A DNA stretch of 64,000 nt from Harmothoe impar (taxonomy: Eukaryota > Annelida > Polychaeta > Phyllodocida > Polynoidae). Shown in pieces: positions 33,995 through 47,600 of the stretch. Location of the stretch: the NCBI GenBank assembly GCA_947462335.1, contig OX381714.1:35860025-35924024 (forward strand), given 5' to 3'. The first letter of the stretch is position 1. Each line of letters begins with the position of its first letter. The notes beneath the pieces were generated by a model that saw nothing but the letters and a program-made list of their open reading frames with translations, was not told the DNA's origin and made no database searches. The translations under genes and the position numbers were made by a program.

Positions 33995-36900
33995 GTAAAA
34001 GATGACATGTAGCAACGGAAATGGGGATTCATAATTGTGATTGTGTTTTTACTGCAGGGGATTTTGGATTTTTCTTGTTGCGGCAGCGGTCCCGTAAACC
34101 AAAGTGTGGCCTTTTTAAGATGCAATATTTAGGGTTGTGTCCTTTCCATCGACAACCTGAACTCAAACTAGATAGTTCATCAAATATCTAGTCTCACTAT
34201 TGTGTCATAGTTATTATCCATTAAATCATTCTGGTCAGGATATATAACGTGTTGGGTTCCTATAATTCATCTCTGTCATCATCCCACGTGTATAACCCTT
34301 ACATCCTCAAAACCATCAGACCTACCTATGGATCTAAAACCATTCTGTCTCATAGGGAACTTAGCCAAAAATTCACAATTGGATCAAATGAAGTAGTTTA
34401 GTTGGGGAGACAAATGTCCACAGATATAGGTGAACACCATACAGGATGTCTAGTTGGCTGCGTTTAAAAGAATGGTTACCGCAAATGACACGGTCGCTTG
34501 GGTTCCATTGGTGTATGTTGAGCACTATTAGTCATTGCCTCCCGTCTCTGACACTTATCGACCAGTCGAGTGAATGGTTGACCAGGGAGAATCATGAAAT
34601 AGTCATGACTGATCCCTTTACCGTTATATATCTGCGGTCGGCCCGCTGCGTCCTATGCAACCAGGCAGATTCATGTTACTCATGTAGTCACAGTGTCCCT
34701 CAGGGCTCTGTACTGGGAGGCTTGACTGTGCTTGGTCTCAAATTTAAGAATGTGCCAATCGCTAATAAAAGAGAGGCTTTACGGGAAATTCTCATCAATT
34801 TAAGTCACCTACATTATCAAAAGATAGAACCACTTTGGTTATCTAGGAATATGTTGTCCATTAGGGGACACACGTTAAGAACTTCAATTTTAAAACACTA
34901 AAACCTGGCAGTGCTTGACACAATTCGCATTTTATTGACACAGTTAGCAGTTGGATGGTTTACAGCTAAGTGTAGTCACTACTGTAAGCAGGCTTGGCAC
35001 ACTTAGCAGTTTTACTGGAGGCTGTACAACTTCTAAGTGTATCAATTCTGCTAACTTTAGTTACTGGACTTAGCAGTCAACAATCTAACTGCTAACTGTA
35101 TGAAGCATCCAAATGTTTCATGTAATAACTATGCTATATAATTATAGTAAAACCAGGAATGTCCGTTATGAACACATCCAAATGCCATCTGTATCAATAC
35201 ATACTATCAGTATCATAATAGGAATCCAGTGTAATATCTGAGAAATATATTTGCCTCGTGGAATCAATTCATTGGGACAAAATTGCAATTAATGTGTTAT
35301 AGAATCCATTTTCAAGGGAAATGTTGCATCTGCTCCGGAATCCAAAGACAGAGTATCAAACTTGCAAAATAAACACATGTTCAGTTTGTATTTGTTTCTC
35401 AAATTTTAAACCTGTTTCTATGGATCCAAAATTGCACTTTTGCCAACATCCAAGATGGTTAACATACATCTTTACTAGATAATGCTCATTATTACACTTA
35501 GCAACGGGTTTGACAATGCCCTCCACTGTATGAAAAGGATTTCTTGAAGAGGCCCTTTTCCGACATTGTCATATCTGAAATATTCAATCTAAACTGCACT
35601 AAAACACTTTAATGCATTACAGTTACAAATTCAATAAAACATTATTTCACTTTACAGTTTAAGGAAGAAGGAACCGTGCTGATACACTTAGCAAGCAAAG
35701 GATTGTTAGTTTCTCTTGATACACATAAATCAATTCACTTAGCAGGTTTAATTTATACTGTTAGCAGTTGGATGGTTGACTGTTAAGTGTAGTTAATTCA
35801 GTTAGCAAGAGTGATACACTGAGCAGTTGTACAGGAGCAGCTGGATGGGAGGCTTTGTGATTACACATCCTCTTTGTTTAGGTAACTATGTCATAAATAT
35901 AAATGAATCACAAGATAGTGTCAAACTGCAGTCACGGTTGGTCATTACAGCGTAAAATATGATCGCTTTTGGTATTTTGGTACATAAAGTAGATCAAGAG
36001 TGTAACCTTGAGCGGTTAGGATGGGTTCCATCATAGATAGATTTGTGACAAATATTGTATTTTAAGGATAGACTTCCTCCTCCTCTTTCCAGGCAGAATT
36101 CATTTTTAAATGATTTATTATTTTATATGTCATACCCGGATATATAATCAAGAATGTTTTATTAGGAAATGGTGTTTTTAAATTATATAATTCCAAGTTC
36201 TACAGAGCTGTTAATAGTGAGAAAATTGGGTGAGGGGTGATTCTTCAATTTTATTGACTTCCCCCCGGATTGTCTTACCTTAAATAGCTCTCAACCCCCT
36301 CCCCATAACCAGCAGCCAATCATAAGACATCAAGGTGGCTATTTTTACTACCATAACAAACAAGATTTCCATCCAACTAACCCCCCTTTTGCACCCGTAC
36401 CTGTATGAGCTGTGACCCGTCCTATTACAATATTTGCTCCCATGTTAAAGGTGGCAGAGTCGTCATGACCACCATTGATCTTTTTATAAGTCTGTCGATC
36501 CCGATGGCGCTTTCCGCTTTCACAGGGAGTGGAAACATTCGGAAATTCAAGAATACCCAGATCCAGCAAGTATGGGTTCTTAGTAATAATATTTGAGTTT
36601 ATAAAATTAATCTAAAAAATACTTAATTAAGATTGATATATAATGGCATTGAGTGCTGCGGAGCGGTAGTTCGTGACAAAGATTGATATAGCCGAGTTGA
36701 CAATAATAAGACAATAAAAGTAACATAAATATGTGCACATGTAGCCAACAGCTCCTAGGGTCGTTATTTCCTTCAGCATGGTTTGGTTAGATTAAGCGCC
36801 CAAAGATTTTTATTGTTTTTTTTAAATAAGTTTATTGACCAGTAAATCATGTAAAGGTAGAACACGTTCTGCCATTAAGGTCAGAGAAATATCTACAACT

Positions 36901-38618
36901 ATAGTACAACTTATTACTTTTTCCGGAGTCAGAGTTCCTCTTGGTACAGCATTTAGGAGACAGTCTATGCAAAAATTAATAAGAAGAAGAATAAGCGGGC
37001 ATCCCTATACTCTCAATGATAGGGGCCGTGGACGAGTAGATACTAGTTGAAATTTACTTGGTGGTTGTTGAGATGAATTCCCAAAGAAGTTTCTAGTCGA
37101 TTAACCTTTTGATAACAATTCATTCAAAAAAAAACCATAGCATCTATAACCTTGCCTTACAAATACGAACCTCAATACAAATCCCAAGAGAGAATTCCCA
37201 AATAAAAAATCCCTGTATGATCCATGGGAATTTCCGAACACAGCCAGCGGATCTATGACTGTTGACAAAGGCCTGTGGTCAAGCCTACAGCTCAGTAGGC
37301 TCCTGTGGCATTGCTCAGTAGGAGGTCTACGTGGACGGTCAATACCTCGGCCAATAGAGGCCTGTTCGTTACGTGAGCAGCTCATAGAGCGGGATCTAAT
37401 GCCCTAGAATGCAGCGAGCTCTACCTGTGGTACACTGGTAAGTACATTGTTGGTATTTTATCTACTGACGTTTCCCTTACATTGAAGCTTCACTTTCACT
37501 ACTAACATGCCACTCGTTATCTGACTAGAACAATTGTATAAAGGCTACATGGAGACACTTGGTGAAAATGTTGCTTGAAGGTGTGGGGTGGTTTTTTCAT
37601 ATAATAGATAGGATATAATTAGCAAGGAGAGTGGGGTGCATAGCCTGTGGATATTGGGTGTCTATACATAATGCCTATACTAACTAGAAAAAGAACTTAT
37701 TTTAACAGTAAAAACGTTCAGAATAGCATGTGAAAACGCTCTAATGCAACATCATATCAATGCTATGAAGGTGAACTCAATATAACGCAAAATAAACGGT
37801 GATTCCACATTTCACTCGCGTTAGTAAAACGTCAGATTCACACGAATAATTATGACAACATTAGATTGCTTAATTACCATTTATAGATTGCAGTAATTAT
37901 CATTTAAACGTGATACTGACGTTGAATTTACTTTGATATTGTGGTGACCGTAAATGGGGAGGGGGTGGCTTTCATAAGCATATGTCACACCCTCTGATGT
38001 GCCATACCCAGGTGCGCTTATGCCGGGTCTATATAATTATGTCAGAGGAATAGGATCCAACCTCATTGCACTTATACAGAACAGCAAAATACTCACAACA
38101 TTGTCTTTGGACAACAGGTTTAAGCAAGCTTAGAACACGAGACCAATTTAGAGGTGATACTAACTATGTCACCATATAACAACATTGTATTGGGTAAATA
38201 CACTACTTTCTCACTCGAACTATAGAGTGGGAGCTGGAGCATAGTTAGCCTGTATAAGTCTGCATGTTATTTAGAGACGTAAATTCAACAATGACAAGAT
38301 ACTATGACAAGATGGTGACCGTTTAAAGAAAGTAAAAAGAAAAAAAAGGCATTCCCTTGTCAAACGTCATAGCAAAGTTTTCAATCGAGGTTTACAAATG
38401 GAAAATAGTTTTGCAAATAAGACGTTCAGTTGATTAGCAACAACAGAGTTTATCAGCATTTTAGATAATATTCCCTGTTGCCTGGGTATCTAGAGCATAA
38501 TATATCACCACTGTTCACATAATCCAAGATTATGACTTTCTACGTTGCAAGAAGATTATGAGAGAAAAACTTTGTTTACACATAATATAATCCGGTCTCC
38601 CATGTACTTTACAGAACT
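33995..38618. other. Spacer upstream of paralogue B
   Basis: Holds the MITE at 35025-35847 and scattered short ORFs. An ORF at 34446-34901 contains VPQGSVLG but no other RT motif. No exon was identified. Confidence 0.45.
35025..35847. mobile_element. ~820-bp MITE of the TGTACAACTGCTAAGTG family
   Basis: Ends TGTACAACTTCTAAGTGTAT and ATACACTGAGCAGTTGTACA. The subterminal 80 bases alternate GTTAGCAG, CACTTAGCAG and GGATGGTTGACTG. Another arm copy faces it directly at 34930-35024. No ORF. Confidence 0.7.
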
Positions 38619-41600
38619 ATGACAGCCGTGGTAGAGGCACTTCTACGGGTCACGTTGTGTCTGCTGGCCATTCAACAAGGTAAGAACCGAATCCCATTGT
38701 GTTTAGATGAAATAGCATAACCGAACGTACCATGTAGGTGCAACTTAAATTGGTCCACTAAGACTGAAAAACACAGAGAAAGGTACATGTGTCAACTGTG
38801 TCTCCCACGTGCCTCTGGTAAAATAGCTAGAGGGTCAATCAGCTAATGACTCTGCTTATATGAAGGGCCAATATAGACTGACAGGTTATAATGTACATTA
38901 TAATAGGGACCTTTAGCAAACCCGACGTAGCTCATTAAACGCAGACGTACCCTATCCTTTCAGCACTGCTACGTCTGCGTTTAATGAGCTTTTACGTGGT
39001 TGCTAAAGGTCCCTAATGATGGATCAATGATATTTCTGTGATTGATCTAATTCAGGGATTGGCCTGGGATTCGAACCACTGATATCCTGTATATCTCTCG
39101 TCTTCTATACACAGGCTGTGTATAAGATTTCTCTTTTGAGATTAATGTATTCCACAGCTGTGTGGTATAGTGGGTAGGGCTTAGGACTGTGGACTGGAAG
39201 GTCATGAGTTCAATCCCAGAAGGGGAAACTAGTTTCTAAAGGCACCTCTTCAAACTTTTGTGACAGTACCCAGGAAACAAATTCACGTGAATTCCCTCTG
39301 AATAACACGGGTTGAACTGGGGTCAGTCCCGGGATTAACCCGGGTTGTATTCCCGTTATATCACGGGCTTCTGTGACCAAGATTTCCCGTTATATCACGG
39401 GATTCTGGTAAAGAAGGGTGCATGGTTCGAATTCCATTACTAATAGACCTGCAGGGTTTTAGTGAATGTGTCTCGTGGATTTCTCTCAATATTCTTATAA
39501 AAATATCCACTTACTTTAACCAACCTTTTAACCAACAACACTTCCACATATATGCATGTTCTGTCCGGGATTTGAACCAGCTACCTTCACATCCATAGTC
39601 CCGTGCTCTAGGCCCTGACCTACCAGGGCATGTATTGGGAGAGGTATCTGAACTGTGACTAGTGGTGACTGTGCCATAGTGCATAGACTAGTTGTTGACA
39701 AAGAGGAAAGCAACCTATGGGCTACATTAATTTGACTGTTTAGTCTCATTTGTTTTATCACACATTTTCAAAAGGGCTGGGTAAACTTGTATCAGCTTAA
39801 AAGAACTAGATTCTTGATGAATATCTAATTCATAAATATAAATTTCTTCTCAACATTTCTATTACCGAGCTTGATATAATAATGGTTTTCTATTTTTTGT
39901 GTCTCCCTTGATTTTCTTTGGTTCTATACATATAGTTCCTATAGAAAGCATAGGTACATTTAACCTCCGTGATTCCTATTTTTTCCCTGTAGAAAACACC
40001 CCAGTTGACACTATGTACCTTTAGCAAACCCGAGTGGCTAATAAAAATACCATAAAAACGTAGACATGATGCAGGTTTTTACATTGCCACCAATGCACGT
40101 ATAGGGGCCTAGGTCCCCTATGTATAGGGACCTTTAGCAAACCCGACGTAGCTCATTTACCCTAGATGTATGCTATGCTTTCAGCACTGCTACGTCTGCA
40201 TTTTATGAGCTTTCACATGGTTGCTAAAGGTCCCTATTAGGGACCTTTAGCAACCACGTAAAAGCTCATTAAACGCAGACGTAGCAGTGCTGAAAGGATA
40301 GGATACGTCTGCGTTTAATGAGCTACGTCGGGTTTGCTAAAGGTCCCTATTACGTGGTTGCTAAAGGTCCCTATCATCCAGCCTTCCTCTTTGCCAAAAG
40401 CTGCTCTATCTACTATGGCACAGCCACCACTTGCCACAGTTCAGATACCTCTCCCAATACATGCCCCAGTAGGTCAGGTCCTAGAGCATGGGACTATGGA
40501 TGTGAAGGTATCTGGTTCAATTCCCAGATGGGTTAGACAAATTAGGATTCCCGATCATATATTTGTTTGCATATTTTTTTAATTTTATTCTGGATATCAT
40601 AGGATACAGGTCAAGAGGGGTGCTTTGGTTCGAATCCCATTACTAAAAGACCTGCATGCTTCTAGTGAATGTCTCATGTGTGAGTGATTAAAATATTCAC
40701 TTAAAACAATCAACATGTAGTTTATACATTTAACATCTGCATGTTGTGCCTGGGATTTGAACCAGCTACCTTCACATCCATAGTCCCGTGCTCTAGGCCC
40801 TGACCTACTGGGGCATGTATTGGGAGAGGTATCTGAACTGTGACTAGTGGTGACTGTGCTATAGTGCATAAAGTAGCTGTTATTCTACATCATGGACATT
40901 TTATGAGCACCATGGGGATTCGAACTCACAATCTCAAACTTCAAATGGGGTAAATCCCGTGATTTAACAGCATTATACATGTAAAATCACGTCTTAAAAT
41001 CTCGGGATATCACGGGAAATTTTGCTCACAGAATCCCCAGAAAATCCCGGGAATTTCTCGTGACTTGTTACCAGGGTAGTCCCTAATTTCGTTTTTTAGT
41101 GTATGCTCCATCTGATGAGAACTAACAGGTTATAAGTTGTTATTCTAATGCACTATAATGATGGATTAATGATGGATTCGACATTCAGATTCCCAATATA
41201 ACACTTTCTCCAAACAAAAGCAAATTGCTGGTAACAGGACTCGAACCCACATGATTACATTTATAGAAGATCAGTTAAGTTGGTAAAAACGTAATTTTAT
41301 GTTAAACTACGTCAATATATCTACGTAAAAAAACCTGCAAATTACGTGATTTAAACGTATTTTAAACGTTAATTTACGTTTTTCTACGTCAAATAACCTA
41401 AATAAACCCTTACATTGGAACGTTATATTACGTAGCGAAATCACGTTCACAGAACGTAGTTGTGTTTACTGGGATATTAGCAGAGTCAATAGCTGTTTGA
41501 CACTCCATTTTTATCAGCGTCACGTGGGGGTACAGTTGACTTCTTTACTTTTCATGTGTGGAGGTATTTTGTAATAAGGCAAAAAAGTGTTTTTAGGTTA

Positions 41601-44600
41601 TCCAACCATTGACCTTAGACACTTTTATCTAATTTTGAAAAAGAAAAATTGTCTTTAGCCATTTTGGGGCTATTTACAGTCAACTCCATGGTCCACGAGT
41701 CGAGGCCCCATTCCATGAGATCGTTACTGCTGATCGCAGAATTTCTGGATACAATTGAGGTTTAAGTAGAAATAAATAGACCTATCTATCCTAAATTTCC
41801 AGATCATGTAACCTGCAATACACCTTCTCTATCGTTGGCCGAAAATATGGATCTTAGTTCTAATATTATTGGAAAAATACCGCAAAAAATATCAAAACAC
41901 AATCATCACCCTGTCTACCCTCTCACATACACCTCAAAACATCACACCTCCCACTTGAGGTTAGGACACGCCTACGTCATAGATACCAGGCACTGCCAAG
42001 CAGGATCTACATTGATTCCTCCCATAGATAAATTATTTAATGCACATTTATGTTTACAATGGAATGACTGCTTACCAACAAGTGTGCCCACATGTATGTT
42101 TCTCAAGGAACAACCTACTGCGTACAATTCCATACTATAATTAATTCCGTGGGGATATTGTGATGTGGGTGCCTCAATCCTAATACAAACCTTGTACAAA
42201 CATGTATTTTAATCTACAAGTTGTGTAACAACCAGCCCCTGTATATGTATATAGGGGTAGTGTACAACTATAGAGTGTATCGATCCTGCTTATTGTAGTA
42301 TAACTATACACATAGCAGTCAACCATCCTATTGCTAATCGTATCAAAAACTGCTAAGTGTATCAAGTTCTATTGATACAGTTAAAAACATTGATACACTT
42401 TGCAGTTGTTAAGGCAACTATCTAGAATTGAAAATCAAATAGAAACCAACCACGTGTATATTTATGAGTTTCTGACTCTGTCTTTGGATTTTGGAGAAGG
42501 TACAACTTTTCGCTGAAAATGAAACATAGCCCATGAAAATGAAATTTTGACCCAATGAATTAAATCCACAGCCCAGGAAACATATTTCTGACATATCACA
42601 CTATATCCTATTACAATACAGGTTTATTAATACAGATAGCAGTTTGATGTCCCTACAACAGACATCCCGATACAGTTAGTAGTGATTTTATACAGTTAGC
42701 AGTTGCATGGTTGACTGCTAAGTGTAGTTACTACAGTTAGCAGGATTGATACAGTTAGCAGTTGTAAAGGTTTTCTAATTTCTAACTTGTTTCCTAATGA
42801 CGTGCCCACTCCTCCTGTACAACTGCTAAGTGTATCAATCCTGCTAACTGTAGTAACTATACTTAGCAATCAACCATCCAACTGCTAACTGTATCAAAAG
42901 ACTGCTAAGTGTATCAATTTCCAGAGATGTCTGTTATAGGGACATCCAACTGCTATCTGTATCAATAAATGCTATCTGTATCATAATAGGAATATAGTGT
43001 AATATGCCAGAAATTTGTTTCTTGGGCCCTATGTATACCCTCACACATCCTTTCCACTAATCAGTTCTCTAGCCCAGTGGTGTCAACCTTCTCTCCATGT
43101 TAGTACCAGCTGTTATTATCCTGTCAAACTACCAACTCCCTAGTGTAGAGCCCCACACCACAGGCCACCACCTGTCTGAGGGTAAAATAGTGTCATGGAA
43201 GCGCTATTTTGAGAGCCTTTGTGCTGGACTTTTGGTTTGAAAAATGTTTGAAACGGTTTTTATTGTCTTCCACAATATGAACAGAGTGATTTTAGACAAT
43301 GTCATCTACATCCATTAATTCATGAAGTAATTAGCTCCTACCACTAAGTCCAGGTCAGGATTGACCTCTTAATTACTTTGTATGCATACATGTATGTGAA
43401 TGCTATACATTACAATTCAATAACTAGTTAGTTACAGAGATTAGATAAACAGCTTATGCCGTTTCAGGCTACAAAACCTGTCAGTGAAACTACAATGTTT
43501 AAGCTATGAAGCAATTTAAATCAACTTCTAGAGTTACATAATATAATAATGAACACACTCTTAGTTAATGTTAAAAACATGCTATGTACAATAGAGAAAA
43601 CACATAAAGTTCTAAACAAGCCACATGTTCCATGGTAATGATGAGATAATAAGTGGAGAACGGGAGAGCAAAACGACAACAAAGAGCACATAGGAGTCAA
43701 GTTAATGTTTAAATCAATGCATTGCATTTCAGGAGTATCAAAGCTTGGAAAAAAGTGTGGATGGGGGAGGGCTATCATACATTTTTACCAACTTACCAAA
43801 GTGTATCAATGTCCTTAACTGTATCAATAAAACTTGATACACTTAGCAGTTTTTTTATACACTTAGCAGTTGGATGGCCAAATGCTAATTGTAGTTACTA
43901 CAGTTAGCAGGGTTGATACACTTAGCAGTTGTACACCTCCCCTACCACCCCTTCCACCACACCATGTCTTGTCGTTTTCTCCATCTTATCATGGGAACTG
44001 AGATCCTGCAAGTTGAACTCTAACAATTAGCTTGGAAATGAGAAGGCTTATTATACATGTAGGGGGACCTGTCAGAATTCTCTTAAAGAATTTTTTCAAA
44101 AGATTTTGGGGGAGGGGATGGAGTGATAGAATTTGAATATAGTAGATGATTATTTTAGGTACCCTCATATATTACCCCAAGGTGATTAACAGATTCCGTA
44201 TTTATTATGAAGCAGTTGAACACGGGTGGTACTTTTGATAGAACGTTGATTCAAAAGCACACTAGTCTAAGTCCATTTTTCTGCACCCTCCAGCATGCTG
44301 CAGTAACTTCCGTCACGTTGGGTGCTACCATGTAGCAGATGGGAACCACGGTCTACGTTACAACTACGGCACCCTCAAGCTGGAGCAATGTGCGTCGGGC
44401 TGTAACACCGATGGCTACCCGTTTCTAGCCCTCCGCCATGGCCGCGACTGTCTCTGTGTGCAAGAGTATGGACAGGCAGGGGCGGCAGCCTTCTCAGCAA
44501 GTGAGTATAAGCTTTAGAATATATTATGATACAACTCTTAGACATCCATTGATCTTAGGGAGTGCTCATTTTTTAACAACAGGGGGGGGGGTGGTGGATT

Positions 44601-47600
44601 TGGGGGGGGGTTAAAGAATTTGGACCCCTTGACCGGGGGGGTAAAATTTGTGGACCCCTCTTGGGGGGGGTAAAAAAAATTCAACCTGTATTGAGGGAAA
44701 AAGCCCGCGCGTTACTATGCTACAAAGGGGCGCGAACAGCGCGATTTTTTTGCCTGCCGGGGGGGGGGGGTAAACAATTTAGACCCCTCTAGGGGGGGTG
44801 AATAAATTGATATTATATATATATATATCGGGTGGAATAGCTCTGATAGGATTAGCAATCAGATGTATTTATTAAGTGAAATAGCTCTGATAGAATCAAC
44901 TGATATTGAATATTGACTGGTATAAATTCGATAGGATTATCTTCCAGATAAACATGGGGTGGAATAGCTGTGTGCAGGCAAGGGAAAAGGGATATCCAAC
45001 GAAAATGTCAACTTTAAAATTGATATAATAAGCTTTCCAGTGATATATTACACAACAAGATATCATTTCTAGTTTTTGAGGAATGGCTATTTGAATATGG
45101 GTAGGCATAGCCCTATCCAAAACCCAAATTAGCTCTAAGTCTCATAGTTTCCAAGATATCTCTATCTAATTAGCATAATAAGAATAATTAGAAAATAATC
45201 ATACATTTTCATTCTATAACCCATAGATTTTGATCTAGAAATGATAATTTTATTCTGTTTTCACTATAGTAATCCTCATGAATCATTCTACAAATGGGAT
45301 TTTTTATTTTCTTTATTTGGAATGAAAATCATGTTTCCATGGCAACACATATCAACAACAACACCAATTTAAGCTCTAAAACGTTCTTTTCAAATTCCAA
45401 ATAAGGAAGCTTTCCACCAAAAATGGAACGTTTTGTATAAAACTACTGAATTCGCCAGAAAAAAGTACCTAAAAGAAAATACTAGCCTGTTTCTATCATT
45501 TTAGGCCATGGTGGAGCCCCCTGGTGGCTAAAATTGGTACTAATCCCGCGGGGATACCCCTTTCTGCTTGCCTGCTCATTATAATGTCTGATAAGAGTAG
45601 CTACCAGATGTGTATTGGGAGGAATAGCTCTGAAAGCAGTATATGAAACATCTGTCATCGCTGCTATACTCATCATACTGATTTTGGGTTTCGGCATTTT
45701 TTCTGTAAAACCGCTCCTGTTTGGGGGTAATACAGTGTAGGGTTATGACGACAATGATTACAAATAGGCATATTCACGATATTTACTATAAAGTTTTAAG
45801 TTATTGTTTTGGGTTAGTGATACTGTAGCCCAGCTAACAAAAATACATTATCTTACGTCAAAATAACGTTTTTAACGCTACATAACGTTTTACCACACTT
45901 AGGAGCCATAGAGGAACATGATATAATGTTGTTGATCGTCTACTGGGTAGGTATATGTGGTACATGCTTTGGCAATTGGAGTACATGATTGGTGGTTTAT
46001 GGAAAGAAAAAGCTATTCAGTTAATTAAAATCTCTTTGTTACAATATTGATCTATGACTATGTTAATGTTTACGTTGTTATTTTTAGTGTGTAACCAGAC
46101 GTGTGTGGCGGATGGAGTGACCTTCCTCTGTGGTGGAGTCCAGTATGAGGATATATACTACGCAGTAGATACAGGTATGTATAACACATTCACTAATAGA
46201 TGCATAGAGAAAGAAACACAATATGCAATGGCAATCTTATTTTTGACGAGGGGGTTGGTTGATTTGGACCAAAAGTAACGCCTCTATGGTATTTTGCATA
46301 TCAGGAATGTTTGTCTTCCAAAGAGAGCAATGCCACTAACTCTCATCTTGACTACTTTAAATTGCAGCATGTTTCAAAAACAGCATTTAAACTAATCAAT
46401 GTGCATTTAAGGTGTTCCTACTTGGGCTCTTCTCTCTCTTCCTCCCAGATGCAAGGACTGTTCTGCCACTTCGGGAAACCATACTTCACAATGAGGCTAT
46501 CCCGTTTAAAGATGCCCGGAAGTCGTGTGTCAGAGAGAATGGAGATCTGCCCATCGTTGTGAACCAGGCCCATTTACTAACCATCTGGAATGTCGCCAAA
46601 AACGCAAAGTGAGTCAATTAAACTCGAATTACTGCTAGCTAGAGGTATGAATAATGTATGCATGGTGCTCCCAACCAGTCAATATTGTTATGTCGGGCCC
46701 AGATATGTTTACCTGGGCAAACTGGAATTGCCCACACATAAATATTTTGGCCATTTTTGACATTTTCTACTCCGTCTCTTTACAACAATTTCAGGGTATT
46801 TTGTATAGAAACATATATTGTGGATGGTCGACAGGTTATTGGGGGATTAATGAAGCGAGCGAAATCCATTGACAACACAAAATAAATGACAATTTGCATT
46901 TCCGAAAATAAGGTGTGCGAAATCCATTGAACGACTTCTTTTTTGGTCTGGCCTTATGTCCATGTCCCTCCATGGAGTAAACCTCCAGTACATGCCACCA
47001 TTGATTCTGCATCGTTCACAGGGAGATGTTTGCATTTCCTACAAACAACCATGGTGTGGCTCACAATGCAATTACACAACCAGTCACTGTAATGCAGCCT
47101 CAGGGAAATACTGCACCATTCTATTGACGACATCCATGTATAGCCATGACAGCCATCGATCTGACACATACTATACTAATTGTTGTTACCTTTGTCTCAG
47201 ATACACAGTATTGAACATGTCCTAGCATGGCCAATATGTCACCAAAATGGATGCAGGGGTTTGCCCAGAGATGATGGAAATTGAGATATTATCAATAACG
47301 CTTATCAAAATGGTAAATGTCAGTACACGGTTCTAACATCTCATATCATAAGGTGTGCGCCTGGGGTGAATTTAGTCACCTATTGAGACTCCTTCCCATC
47401 GTTACTATTATCTCCTTACTCTATACTAAATATGCCACAATTTGATGTCTTGATTTCAGTGGATCTGCCGTATGGGTGGGGGCATATCGCACTACCTGGG
47501 GGGATGGAACATTCCAGTGGGCCGGGCTCAACCTCAATCAAGCTGGCGCCCTCCTGGACCTGTCTGGTATGTATAGGAATTTTGGGATATTATGGGAATA

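Noticed and set aside
38904..39015. Hairpin considered as a microRNA precursor
   Set aside because: Four near-identical copies with fixed ends in unrelated places indicate a MITE; no separate evidence for processing.
44570..44810. G-run rich stretch considered as a G-quadruplex regulatory site
   Set aside because: Looks like degenerate tandem repeats of GGGGGGGTAAA with ACCCCT; no conserved partner or gene edge supports a function.
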